From Sphaerospermopsis torques-reginae ITEP-024 (lineage in GTDB: Bacteria; Cyanobacteriota; Cyanobacteriia; Cyanobacteriales; Nostocaceae), in NCBI RefSeq assembly GCF_019598945.1, contig NZ_CP080598.1, positions 1,116,001-1,180,000 of the forward strand: a DNA stretch of 64,000 bases. Direction: 5' to 3'. Each line of letters starts with the position of its first letter. The first letter of the stretch is position 1. Of the stretch, positions 1 through 8,538 are shown in pieces. The notes under the pieces were generated by a model. That model worked only from the letters and a program-made list of their open reading frames with translations, was not told the DNA's origin and did no database searches. Made by a program: the position numbers and the translations under genes.

Positions 1-226
1 ATGTTTGATTGGCATGATGCACATTGTGTCCAAATAATTCCATTTCACCCTGGAAAGGTTGTAACAGATTTATTGTGTTTAACAGTGTGCTTTTGCCAGC
101 ACCATTAGGACCGAGCATGGCTACAAGTTCCCCTGGCCGCAGTGCAAAATGTTCTATATCGAGGATATTTTTACGTTTTTTGCTACTGACAGTAACTTGC
201 TGCATCTTGAGGATATACTCGCTCAT
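1..226 (-). CDS. tupC: Tungstate-type ABC transporter ATP-binding protein, 3' end outside window
   Basis: Seen: the reading frame starts with ATG at 226, preceded by a strong ribosome binding site (TTGGAGGT), and runs off the left edge. The first 75 residues contain an intact Walker [10 protein letters not shown], in an ABC ATPase context ([18 protein letters not shown]). Family knowledge: such proteins drive uptake through a membrane permease. Inference: it pairs with the TupB-like permease whose gene ends 48 bp upstream, so the substrate is probably tungstate or molybdate. The signature motif, Walker B and H-loop lie outside the window. Confidence 0.85.
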   Translation of the reverse strand, partial: MSEYILKMQQVTVSSKKRKNILDIEHFALRPGELVAMLGPNGAGKSTLLNTINLLQPFQGEMELFGHNVHHANQT

Positions 227-274
227 CGAGACCTCCAAGAAGCTACAGTTATCAGGAAGAAGTAAGATTGTTGA

Positions 275-976
275 CTATAGTTGACTTTGTTTGTCATATT
301 GCAAGATCGTCAGAAACATAATAATGCTGTATGCAATGAGCAATAAAATCAATGAAATTGCGATCGCGATATCGTAATTACCTTTCCCCACTTCCATAAC
401 AATCGCTGTAGTCAGCACTCTTGTCTGCCCTTTGATATTGCCGCCCACCATCATGGATGCGCCAACTTCCGAGATGATGCGTCCAAAACCGGCAATGACA
501 GCAGCCATTAACCCCAATCGTGCTTCCTTGATCAGCAACCAGTTAGCTTGCCAGGGAGTGGCTCCCATTGATAACAGTTGCCAGCGCAATTTCGGATTAA
601 TACTGAGAATTGCTGCTAAACTTAAACTGGCTACTATGGGTAAAGCAATGATTGCTTGGGTGAAAATCATCGCTGTGGGCGTATACATCAAGTTAAAGTT
701 TCCTAAAGGTCCATATCGCCATAAAAACAGGCTGACCACTAAACCCACCACCACCGGTGGCAATCCCATACCGAAGTTAACGAGGCTAGTTAACACCTGC
801 TTGCCCCAGAAGTCTTTTAAAGCCAGCCATAATCCCAATGGTACGCCCAATGCCACACTAATAGCTGTAGCAAGTCCAGACACTGTCAGCGTCAGTGCCA
901 TGACTTGAAAGACATCACTGTTACCACTAACTAAAAGTTCAACAGCTTTAATAATTCCTTGGATGATGTTATCCAC
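275..976 (-). CDS. tupB: Tungstate ABC transporter permease
   Basis: A 233-residue inner-membrane permease of the ModB/TupB type. It is strongly hydrophobic with about five membrane segments and carries the conserved cytoplasmic coupling region around residues 135-185 (MGATPWQANWLLIKEA, then AGFGRIISEVGASMMVGG), which matches the TupB form closely. Start is GTG at 976. The gene sits 8 bp after the tupA remnant and 48 bp before the ATPase gene, as in a tupABC operon. With the binding-protein gene damaged, the transporter may not work. Substrate choice (tungstate over molybdate) rests on resemblance to TupB only. Confidence 0.85.
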   Translation of the reverse strand: MDNIIQGIIKAVELLVSGNSDVFQVMALTLTVSGLATAISVALGVPLGLWLALKDFWGKQVLTSLVNFGMGLPPVVVGLVVSLFLWRYGPLGNFNLMYTPTAMIFTQAIIALPIVASLSLAAILSINPKLRWQLLSMGATPWQANWLLIKEARLGLMAAVIAGFGRIISEVGASMMVGGNIKGQTRVLTTAIVMEVGKGNYDIAIAISLILLLIAYSIIMFLTILQYDKQSQL

Positions 977-984
977 AAATCTTT

Positions 985-1569
985 TTACAATCCGTAATCT
1001 TTCTCTGTTTTACCGGCATCAACAAAAAACAACGCCTGTCCGAACTTGGCTTTTCCATGATCTGCAATCACTTTTTGTCCTTCAGGGGACAACAGAAAAT
1101 CGCTAAATGCTTTAGCTCCTGAAGTATTCACTCTGGTGAATTTGTTTGGGTTCACCTCCATAACATGGTAGAGATTCAGGAGTTTAGGGTCTCCTTCCAC
1201 CAGTATAGGTAAAGACAGGTTTTGCTTTTGAAATATATATGTTGCCCGGTCTGCTAAGGTATAACCGTATTTTTCATTAGCGACTTGTAGGGTTTGCCCC
1301 ATACCCGCACCTGTTTCTTGATACCAAGCACCAGCAGGTTTAATCTTAGCCTGTTGCCATAAATTTATCTCCAATTTATTAGTCCCTGAGTCATCGCCCC
1401 GCGATATAAACAATGCTTGGTTTTTAGCAATCAGGCTGAACGCTTCTACGTAAAAAATTATAACAACTAGTTCCAGTGGTGACTTTAAAATATAGAATAT
1501 CGACGTATCTGATATACGAGTAATTGAAGTGTAAATAGCTGATGTTGCACCCTTTCTATCTTTTTGCAC
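985..1569 (-). pseudogene. tupA: Tungstate-binding protein TupA, truncated and interrupted
   Basis: From about residue 42 on (AFSLIAKNQALFISRGDDSG to the C-terminal DAGKTEKDYGL) this matches the C-terminal half of TupA-type periplasmic binding proteins. The usual lipoprotein or signal sequence and roughly the first 130 residues are missing; the gene stops abruptly about 25 bp from the divergent oxidase gene. The opening residues KGATSAI look like the TupA block that should join directly to EAFSLIAKNQ, but about 28 unrelated codons (about 1448-1533) lie between them. No convincing start or ribosome site exists; the open frame begins at a GTG. It is therefore most likely a non-functional remnant left by a deletion plus a small insertion. 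Confidence 0.75.
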
Positions 1570-1594
1570 TTTTAGACTACTGTTACAAGGATTT

Positions 1595-3781
1595 ATGACT
1601 CAAAAACAATTGACAATCACGACGCGTAACAAACTCCTGAAAATTTTGGTGATCTTTGTCATAGCAGTGGCAATCACCTTTTGCAACGGTTATTATTACG
1701 CAATTGCGGCTCAAGCACCATCAGAAACTCCGAAAATCTGTGCAGGACCACCTAGTAAGCTAGAAAAAGAACTCCGCAGCAAACTGGGTAAGAAACTGCT
1801 GGCCAATGAAGGTTGTCCAGAAGAAATGGGCGCTTGGTATATGCTGCCGATGCCTGAAGAAAAAGATCGGATGCAAGCTGTCCACGCCGCGTTATTACCT
1901 AACAACAAAGTTCTCATTGTCAATGGTAGTAGCAACCGGAACCGTGTTACAACCAATGGCAAGATAGAAGACGGTGTGAATACTAAAGATGACAAAGTTG
2001 TTGACAACACTTCCATCTTCGATCCCGCTCTTTCTGATCCTTATTACACCAAGGACAAGGACAAGGACAAGGAAATCCTCCCAGACTTCACCACATCTCC
2101 CTTCAAGCGGATTAACTCCCTCCCAGCGGTAATAGACGGCGAAAGTAATGACCCGTTCTGTTCCGGTCATTTACAATTGCCCAACGGTGATGTGTTATTT
2201 GTTGGTGGTAGTCGCTCATATTACCCTGGTGTCCGCTTCTCAGGGTCAAGACAAGCCAATATTTATCACTGGAAAGAAGATGACTGGAAAACAACAGAAA
2301 AAGGGGAAATGAGGTGGGAAAACCTGGGCTTCACCAAGGATGGTCACTGGTATCCTACGCTTATTCCTCTAGCTGATGGAGCGATCGCATCCTTCTCTGG
2401 ATTCACAACAGATCCTTCTCAGATCGTTAGCACCTTGGTGGAAATCTACGATCCCAACGCGCCCAAAGATAAGGCTTGGCAGTCTATAGATGTCAAGAAT
2501 CTCCCCAACAATCCGTTTGTCACGCAGATGAACGATAAGAGCTTTGGCTCTGACATCATAGATCTCTATGCCCGCATACTACCCACCAAAAAGGAAAACC
2601 AATTCTTAATCACAGGCGATGGCGGTGGTAAAAATGAACCCAAGATTGCCCACGCAAGTGTCCATAGTTATTTCGTAACCTTCAATAAAGATGCTCAGGG
2701 AAAATATTCCATTAGCTTTGAGCCAGGTCCTGACAGAAAAGCCATCAACAAAGTCTATGGGACTGCCCTACTTGATCCCAATTCTCCTGACGGAGATATC
2801 CTCTTAATGGGTGGCATCGTCGGTACAAATAACATTGGGCTAGGACCGACAAATGGTATTCCGGGAGCAAGTATCGCTGCTAGTCTAGAGCGTTGGAAAG
2901 CGCCAACGGACTCTAGCAGTAAGGGTTCTTGGGAGATTGATAGCGACTTCTTTGGCAAAATTGATGAGGACATCCTGCTGGATACTGAGGCTATCGTAGA
3001 TAACTTAGTCCAGGGTTTTCCCCTCAAGAACAAGTATGTGAAGCAGTCCTCAAAATTGGGTCGCTATGGTAAGCGGGCTATGGAACTTGCTGTCATTCTA
3101 CCTAACAAGGAAATTTTGGTCGTCAATGGGGGTAACTATGCCGAAGCTCGTCCGGCTTACAACCCCACCCTATTAATCCCTGATCAGACCAAAACCGACC
3201 ACCAAGGCTTCCGTACCAAGCTGATGAACCCGGATGTCGAACCCAGGCTTTATCACAATACCGCGTTGCTGTTGCCGGATGCACGGGTATTAGTCATGGG
3301 TGGTAACAACTCTCGTGCCGCTAGATTTGATAAAGACGGAACAGTTCGTCTGGATACCAAGGGCGATTTCGCGTTTGTGGACAAAGGCACTGAAGGCAAT
3401 AGCGGTGAGATTTGGCAACATGGGATCTTTTACCCACCCTATCTCTTCGGACCCGGCGATCGCCCAGAAATCATCACAGATATTAAAACCCTGAAATATG
3501 GCGAGTCCGCAACTATCACTGTGAGCAATGCCTCTGTAGAACCAGGTTCTGTAGTTCTCGTCAAATTCGGATCTGTCACCCACTCCTTTGATAATGGTCA
3601 ACGATTGGTAGATCTCAAGATCACCAGCAATGAGATCAGCACAGTTAACCAAAATAACAGTCGTATCCTTTCCTTCACCGTCCCCAGCAACAAACACTTT
3701 ACCCCACCCGGCTACTATATGCTGTTTTACGTCAATAGTACCGGCAAGCCCTCCCACGCCAAGATTGTGCAACTTAGTTAA
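1595..3781 (+). CDS. Galactose-oxidase-like copper radical oxidase (Kelch plus DUF1929), exported
   Basis: A 728-residue protein. Residues 1-39 form a signal peptide (basic start, hydrophobic 16-30, then a likely cleavage after AIAAQA). A Kelch-type propeller of the glyoxal/galactose oxidase family spans about 90-610, followed by a C-terminal E-set (DUF1929-like) domain. All five metalloradical landmarks can be matched: Cys189 (DPFCSGH) and Tyr253 (GHWYPT) for the thioether pair, Tyr553-His554 (EPRLYHNT), and His663 (GSVTHSF). Family knowledge: these enzymes oxidise alcohols or aldehydes with O2, releasing H2O2 outside the cytoplasm. Substrate is unknown. It is followed 166 bp later by a peroxidase, suggesting a peroxide-linked pair. 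A short KDKDKDK insert at 153-159 looks like local repeat expansion. Confidence 0.8.
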   Translation: MTQKQLTITTRNKLLKILVIFVIAVAITFCNGYYYAIAAQAPSETPKICAGPPSKLEKELRSKLGKKLLANEGCPEEMGAWYMLPMPEEKDRMQAVHAALLPNNKVLIVNGSSNRNRVTTNGKIEDGVNTKDDKVVDNTSIFDPALSDPYYTKDKDKDKEILPDFTTSPFKRINSLPAVIDGESNDPFCSGHLQLPNGDVLFVGGSRSYYPGVRFSGSRQANIYHWKEDDWKTTEKGEMRWENLGFTKDGHWYPTLIPLADGAIASFSGFTTDPSQIVSTLVEIYDPNAPKDKAWQSIDVKNLPNNPFVTQMNDKSFGSDIIDLYARILPTKKENQFLITGDGGGKNEPKIAHASVHSYFVTFNKDAQGKYSISFEPGPDRKAINKVYGTALLDPNSPDGDILLMGGIVGTNNIGLGPTNGIPGASIAASLERWKAPTDSSSKGSWEIDSDFFGKIDEDILLDTEAIVDNLVQGFPLKNKYVKQSSKLGRYGKRAMELAVILPNKEILVVNGGNYAEARPAYNPTLLIPDQTKTDHQGFRTKLMNPDVEPRLYHNTALLLPDARVLVMGGNNSRAARFDKDGTVRLDTKGDFAFVDKGTEGNSGEIWQHGIFYPPYLFGPGDRPEIITDIKTLKYGESATITVSNASVEPGSVVLVKFGSVTHSFDNGQRLVDLKITSNEISTVNQNNSRILSFTVPSNKHFTPPGYYMLFYVNSTGKPSHAKIVQLS

Positions 3782-3814
3782 CGGCTAATTGTCTTGTCGT
3801 TAATTCTTCCACAC

Positions 3815-3880
3815 GGGAGATATTTGTAGTGGTTTTTTAAACTCGCTTTTTTTAAACTCATTGTTTATCAAATATCTCCC
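3815..3880. repeat. 12-bp perfect inverted repeat between oxidase and peroxidase genes
   Basis: GGGAGATATTTG at 3815-3826 is repeated as its exact complement at 3869-3880 with a 42-base spacer. No T-run follows, so it looks more like a regulatory or mRNA structure, or a small repeat, than a classical terminator. It lies in the 166-bp gap ahead of the peroxidase gene. Confidence 0.55.
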
Positions 3881-3947
3881 AATCCGACTCTCAAATAGAG
3901 ACTCTCCAACAGACAAGTTTCAGTAAATCCAAAGTAAGGAATTAGTT

Positions 3948-5939
3948 ATGACAACTAACATTGAGAAAATTGACATCAACAAAATCGTCGAAATTGTTAC
4001 CCCTTTTGATGATGGTGAAGATGAATCACTAAAAAAACAATATGAACCGCTGTTAAACGAGATTCAAGGCAACATCCTCAAATCACACGGACGAAACCAT
4101 GCTGTTTATTTGTTCTTGAAATTCAAGGGCAACATGAAAACTGACATTGGGAAAGCAGAAATCGAAGCTGTCAAGCAATGGATTGGCAATTTTAGTCATG
4201 AATATGTTTACTCAGCGCTAGAGCAAGCCAGGCAGGGAAAAATTTATCGCAATAAGGAAACTGTAGGAATCAAACCATTATTTGCCAACTTCTTCTTAAC
4301 CAGGGCTGGTTATATGCACTTAGGATATGCATTCCATCAGTTGCCCAATGAAGACGCATTTCGGCAAGGGATGCAAGATGCCAATATGCAAAATGAACTC
4401 GGCGACGATATCAGTCAATGGGAAAACGGTTTTAAAAACGAAATTCATGCTCTTGTCTTGCTGGCAGGGGATAGGATAGTAGGGACCAGAACAGAGGAAG
4501 CAAAGATACAAGAGCAGAATGATCCAACCAAACTGCATGAGCTGCCTGCTCTATTGAGAACAACAGTTGAGAAAATCAAAAAAGAGCTAAGTAATAACAT
4601 CGCCACAGTTGCCCATGAGGAAATAGGATACGTCCTCAGAGATCAAAATGAAGAAGAGATCGAACACTTCGGATTTCGAGATGGAGTCAGTCAACCGCTA
4701 TTTCTGAAGCGAGATATTGACAAGGCAAGAGCAAAGGACGAATTTGACAAATGGGACCCCCGCGCACCCCTGAGCTTGGTTTTGTTCAAAGATCCCTTGG
4801 GTAAAGAACAAGAGAGTTACGGCAGTTTTTTGGTCTTCCGCAAACTGGAGCAGAACGTTGGGGGCTGGAACAGAGATGTGGTCAAACTAGCTAGAGCTTT
4901 GGGAATGCTCACTAAGGAAGCGACAGAAGGTGTCACGAAGGAAACCGACAACCAGACTAAAGCAGTGCGGGAGCCGATGCGTAATCAGTCCCTCCAAGAT
5001 TGGATGGAAAAAATGCAGTTAACACCAGAAGAACGCCAAAAAGTCAAATTAGCAGAAGCATACAGTATGGGACGCTTCCGCGATGGAACACCCGTAGTCA
5101 TCGCCGATAGAGACAATGAAGAAAACAAGCTTCAACATCCTGATACTGACAACTTTAATTATCAAGATGATTCAGAAGGTTCTAAGTGTCCCTTCTTCGC
5201 CCACACTCGCAAAGTTAATCCTCGTGGGGATACCGGACTTCCAAACATCGTCGCCACACCCATCGCTCTAGATGAGGAGAAGATGCATCGCATTGTCCGC
5301 AGGGGAATTACCTATGGCGAACCCAAACCAGCGCCAGAAGGCGGAGTTGGACTGCTGTTTATGTGCTTCCAAGCCAGTTTAATCAGTCAGTTCAACTTCA
5401 TGCAGCAGGCTTGGGCGAAACAAAGGAACTTTGTAAAACGAGATGTGGGAACAGATGTAGTCATTGGTGTAGAAAAAAGAGACATTAATCCAGACATTGA
5501 AAACGATCCAGGAAGAGCGCCCGGAGAGCAATACAATTGGCCAATAGAGTATGGCAAACCAGAAACGAAGGAAGTTACCTTCAAGCATTGGATAACTATG
5601 AGAGGTGGAGAATTTTTCTTTGCCCCCAGCATCAGTTTCCTCAAGTCTCTTGCTCCCGTAATCATAACCGAGAACAATGAGGACATTATTGCCTGTAGAA
5701 ATAAAATCGCTGAACTTAAGGAATACAAAGATTTGAACTGGGCAATTGGTCTAAATGGGGATACGGGAAAAGAGGACGAATTTGTTAAGTTCTTTGAGCA
5801 GCGGAACTTGGAATTTGAGTATTTTGTAAGGACAAAAGTAAGGGGACAGTTTGTTTTCTGGGGTGAGATTTCTGCTTACGATAACAACATCGCAACACTC
5901 GAGCAATACATCGAAACCCTCGAAAACCCCAAGAACTAA
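3948..5939 (+). CDS. DyP-type heme peroxidase, long form
   Basis: A 663-residue protein beginning with the DyP-like EIQGNILKSHGRNHAVYLFL region. The diagnostic GXXDG motif is present as GFRDG (residues 242-246, distal Asp245), and the proximal heme ligand fits His419 in CPFFAHTRKVNPRGD; RRGITYG follows, as usual. Dye-decolorising peroxidases use H2O2 to oxidise bulky dyes, lignin-like aromatics or anthraquinones. It is longer than most bacterial members, with extra segments in the N-terminal third and near the C-terminus. No signal peptide is visible, so location is uncertain. It follows a predicted H2O2-producing oxidase on the same strand. Start ATG 3948 has AGTAAGGA about 9 bp upstream. 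Confidence 0.85.
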   Translation: MTTNIEKIDINKIVEIVTPFDDGEDESLKKQYEPLLNEIQGNILKSHGRNHAVYLFLKFKGNMKTDIGKAEIEAVKQWIGNFSHEYVYSALEQARQGKIYRNKETVGIKPLFANFFLTRAGYMHLGYAFHQLPNEDAFRQGMQDANMQNELGDDISQWENGFKNEIHALVLLAGDRIVGTRTEEAKIQEQNDPTKLHELPALLRTTVEKIKKELSNNIATVAHEEIGYVLRDQNEEEIEHFGFRDGVSQPLFLKRDIDKARAKDEFDKWDPRAPLSLVLFKDPLGKEQESYGSFLVFRKLEQNVGGWNRDVVKLARALGMLTKEATEGVTKETDNQTKAVREPMRNQSLQDWMEKMQLTPEERQKVKLAEAYSMGRFRDGTPVVIADRDNEENKLQHPDTDNFNYQDDSEGSKCPFFAHTRKVNPRGDTGLPNIVATPIALDEEKMHRIVRRGITYGEPKPAPEGGVGLLFMCFQASLISQFNFMQQAWAKQRNFVKRDVGTDVVIGVEKRDINPDIENDPGRAPGEQYNWPIEYGKPETKEVTFKHWITMRGGEFFFAPSISFLKSLAPVIITENNEDIIACRNKIAELKEYKDLNWAIGLNGDTGKEDEFVKFFEQRNLEFEYFVRTKVRGQFVFWGEISAYDNNIATLEQYIETLENPKN

Positions 5940-6077
5940 ATGAGTTTTCTGAAAATGGAAAACTGAAGATACCTAAGCTCTTAGGCTGAGTTTACTTTAT
6001 AGAGAGGTGCTGTCAAAACCTCTCTATGAATCTGAAAGCAGGTTAAAAAAAGGGGTTTGGAGTTTAAATGCCCAAAC

Positions 6078-7244
6078 TATAGGAATCCTATTTGATTTTT
6101 GAAAAAGATTAAGAGAAAATACGTGTGAGGATATAAGTGTAAAAATAGACAATGATAAAGCAGCATCTATCAAATGTATCATACCCAGCAAAAGTGGCAA
6201 CTGCAATTGCCGAACTACAAGACTTCATAGCAGGTTGTCGTGATGCTCGTGAAGCCAGAAAAGCCTTGGCGGTGAAATTGGTTTACCAAGATTACTTATA
6301 CGAAGAAATCCAGACAATTTTAGATGTGTCTTTAGGTTCGATAACTGGTTGGAAGCAAGCTTACGAGGAAAACGGACTTAATGGCTTAAAGTTAAACCAC
6401 AAAGGGCGAAAAAGCCATTTGAGTAGCGAACAACGAGAACAAGTGTTAAGTTGGTTGCAAACCAAGAACTGCTGGGAACTGGGGGAATTGGAGTACAAAC
6501 TAGCCTTTGAATATGATGTGGTTTATGAGTCAAAGCAAAGTTACTATGATTTATTCGATGCTGCTGACATAGCTTGGAAGAAGACCACAAAGTTAAATCC
6601 CAAAGCCAACCCAGAGGCTGTGGCAGAAAAAAAAAAGAGATTGAAACACTACTGGCAAGCAAGCGTTCCGAAATAGAAACCGGCAAATTGAGGGTATTAT
6701 TAATTGATGAGTGTCATTTAATGTGGGGAGACTTAAGTGGCGATGTCTGGGGGAGAACTGATAGGGAAATAACAGTTCCAGTGGTGAATGAGCGCAATAA
6801 ACAAACATATTATGGGGCAGTTGATTATCTTGAAGGAAAATTGCTGCTCAGAGCTTACGATAAGGGGAACTCAGAAAATACAATTGATTATCTGCGATAT
6901 TTACTAAATGAGTCTGGCGAGCAACAATTGTTACTTTTTTGGGATGGTGCGACCTATCATCGTTCCAAAGAAATTCAAGGGTTTTTGGATGAAGTTAATC
7001 AAGGTTTGACAATTGACCAATGGAAAATACGCTGCGTCCGTTTTGCACCCAATTGTCCAGAACAAAATCCTATTGAGGATATTTGGTTACAAGCCAAAAC
7101 ATGGGTGCGGCGTTTTTGTGCCTTAATTCCAACATTCTCGCATTTGAAATGGATGTTTGAATGGTTTATTCGACACACTACCTTTGATTTTGCCACTCTT
7201 CAGATGTACGGATTTTTTTCAAAAATCAAATAGGAGTCCTATAT
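6078..7244 (+). mobile_element. IS630-family insertion sequence, complete
   Basis: Terminal inverted repeats enclose one frameshifted transposase gene. The left end reads TATAGGAATCCTATTTGATT at 6078-6097 and the right end is its near-complement just before 7244, each bounded by TA as expected for IS630/Tc1-type insertion at TA. The transposase stop codon lies inside the right repeat. Related ends occur at 26461-26565 (a 105-bp mini-element) and 45899-45928 (single end). Confidence 0.85.
6152..7233 (+). CDS. IS630-family transposase made by -1 ribosomal frameshifting
   Basis: Two overlapping frames make one protein of about 360 residues. The first (6152-6676) carries the N-terminal helix-turn-helix (YEEIQTILDVSLGSITGWKQ); the second (usable from 6574, ends 7233) carries the DDE catalytic core: LLIDECHL, LLFWDGATYH and PEQNPIEDIW supply the Asp, Asp and Glu. 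They meet at a run of ten A (6627-6636) followed by G, containing the classic slippery heptamer A AAA AAG; a -1 slip there joins AVAEKK to EIETLL, the usual IS630 order. Slippage is known to limit transposase output in such elements. The frames could instead reflect a simple mutation, but the position and sequence favour programmed shifting. Confidence 0.85.
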
Positions 7245-7480
7245 CTGAGTCGTTTCTTGTCAATCAGGGGCGGCTTTGATTTTTTCTCTTTGTCCTCAAC
7301 GACCTGGAAAGCAAATAGGTTGGAAGTCCAACTGATTCTAAAAATTTTATTAGCACCAAAGCAAACCATCCTCCCATAAATTTGGTCAAAAGATCCAGAT
7401 ATTTCGCCTCTATCTCATCTTTATGACTTGTATCTCATTCATGCTTTATACTAATTATTGTATAAGTTAAGAGTTAGCCC
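7245..7480. other. Intergenic region right of the insertion sequence
   Basis: 236 bases without a recognisable gene. It presumably holds the promoter for the two small tandem genes. An AT-rich stretch near 7440-7465 (CTTTATACTAATTATTGTAT) could supply a -10 element, but no site is clear enough to mark. Confidence 0.3.
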
Positions 7481-7888
7481 GTGGAACAAACAACTCAATA
7501 CGCATATCAGATGAAAGCTGACCACCGACCCTCGGAGGCAAAGCCCCTTGATATTTCTCCCCTAGTGGGTGAGTGGATTAATACTAAGACAGAGAGCAAT
7601 TACTTAGTTCGAGTGGTTCTTACTGAACAAGATGGTCGCCTGATGTTTCGGGGTTATGGAGCAAATGAACCTGATCCCATTGACTGGGGTGAAGTTGAGG
7701 CTGTTCCTTATGCCGCAGAAACCTCAATTGTAGCCAGAGGATTTCACGCTTTTTACAAACAAGACGGCATTGAGAGACATTTGGTGGCCAACGAAAAACA
7801 AGAAATCCTGGTCATTCAGTCCTATACCCGCTACTTGGATGGTAGTGGTCGAACCAGCCATTTGGGCCGCGAATTTTATCATCGCTAG
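7481..7888 (+). CDS. Small conserved protein with WIN..DWGE pattern, paralogue 1
   Basis: A 135-residue soluble protein of unknown function. It is clearly related to the next gene: both have a WINTxT-like start of the conserved region, a central DWGE(V/A)E(V/A)xPY block, and an LGREFYH / CREFYYQ ending. The pattern of alternating hydrophobic residues suggests a small beta-barrel or lipocalin-like fold (inference). Start is uncertain: GTG at 7481 gives MEQTTQY, and an in-frame ATG at 7511 is possible; neither has a strong ribosome site. It forms a short same-strand cassette with its paralogue and an acyl-CoA-dehydrogenase-like gene. Confidence 0.6.
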   Translation: MEQTTQYAYQMKADHRPSEAKPLDISPLVGEWINTKTESNYLVRVVLTEQDGRLMFRGYGANEPDPIDWGEVEAVPYAAETSIVARGFHAFYKQDGIERHLVANEKQEILVIQSYTRYLDGSGRTSHLGREFYHR

Positions 7889-7908
7889 TGGAAAAGGAGT
7901 ATTTCAAG

Positions 7909-8289
7909 ATGGATCGAAACGAATTTGACGATAACCAGTCTAAAAACGACACCGTTGTTGATTTCACGCGAGTTTTGGGTACCTGGATTAACTCCAACAC
8001 AAAGACCAGATGGATCGGGAAATTTACCCTGACTAAGCATAATGAGCAAATCATCATCCACGCCTATGGTCTAACCTCTTCAGAAGATTGGGGTGAGGCA
8101 GAGGTAACGCCGTACGTAGATGTTATGAATAAAGAAAATGCCTTCTTTGCGCGATATGATCGGGATTCAGTGGAATCCTTGTTGGCCACTAACATGAACA
8201 AAGGCTTGTGCGTCATTGCCGGATATCATAAGTTCAAGGATGGTCAGCAAACCGATTTTTGTCGGGAGTTTTATTATCAGGTTAATTGA
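7909..8289 (+). CDS. Small conserved protein with WIN..DWGE pattern, paralogue 2
   Basis: The start is set at ATG 7909 because AAAGGAGT lies 8 bp upstream; an upstream in-frame GTG (7888) would overlap that ribosome site. The protein has 126 residues and is a diverged tandem duplicate of its upstream neighbour, sharing GTWINSNTKTRW, SEDWGEAEVTPY and DFCREFYYQ. The gap between the two genes is 20 bp, so they are probably co-transcribed. No function is recognised. A pair of small same-family proteins next to a flavoprotein could bind a small metabolite or carrier-bound intermediate, but this is inference. Confidence 0.65.
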   Translation: MDRNEFDDNQSKNDTVVDFTRVLGTWINSNTKTRWIGKFTLTKHNEQIIIHAYGLTSSEDWGEAEVTPYVDVMNKENAFFARYDRDSVESLLATNMNKGLCVIAGYHKFKDGQQTDFCREFYYQVN

Positions 8290-8538
8290 CACTCTCACTG
8301 GCTTTAGCCGCTGAGATTCTTGGTTCAACGAGTCCACTTAACTTAGATCCCTTGCAGTATCTAAGCCAGAGGTGGTTCTCTCCACGCCAGTTGCTTCAAG
8401 TCGGGAAACCCGCCCAACGCACTGGCTTCCAAGCGTTAACTTTCACCCTGCCCGGAGGTAGTTGCATTACTGCAAATTTTGCTTGAGTTTAAATTCTGTT
8501 ATACCATAATTTGATTCTTTTTCGGAGATATCTATTAG
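8290..8538. other. Gene-free spacer with palindromic repeat-like segment
   Basis: A 66-codon open frame exists here (8286-8486) but reads like repeat DNA. The segment around 8373-8432 contains nested palindromes (GCCAGT with ACTGGC; CGGG with CCCG) of a kind scattered through cyanobacterial genomes. It may act as a terminator for the two small genes. TCGGAGATATC just before 8539 includes the likely ribosome site for the next gene. Confidence 0.4.

Noticed and set aside
24-284. Plus-strand open frame of 86 codons at the left edge
   Set aside because: It is antisense to a clear ABC ATPase gene with Walker A and a good ribosome site.
1448-1533. Insertion in tupA as a defined MITE
   Set aside because: No clear terminal inverted repeats or second copy was found; only the interruption itself can be supported.
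8286-8486. 66-codon open frame after the small paralogues
   Set aside because: No ribosome site, repeat-like palindromic sequence, no recognisable protein pattern.
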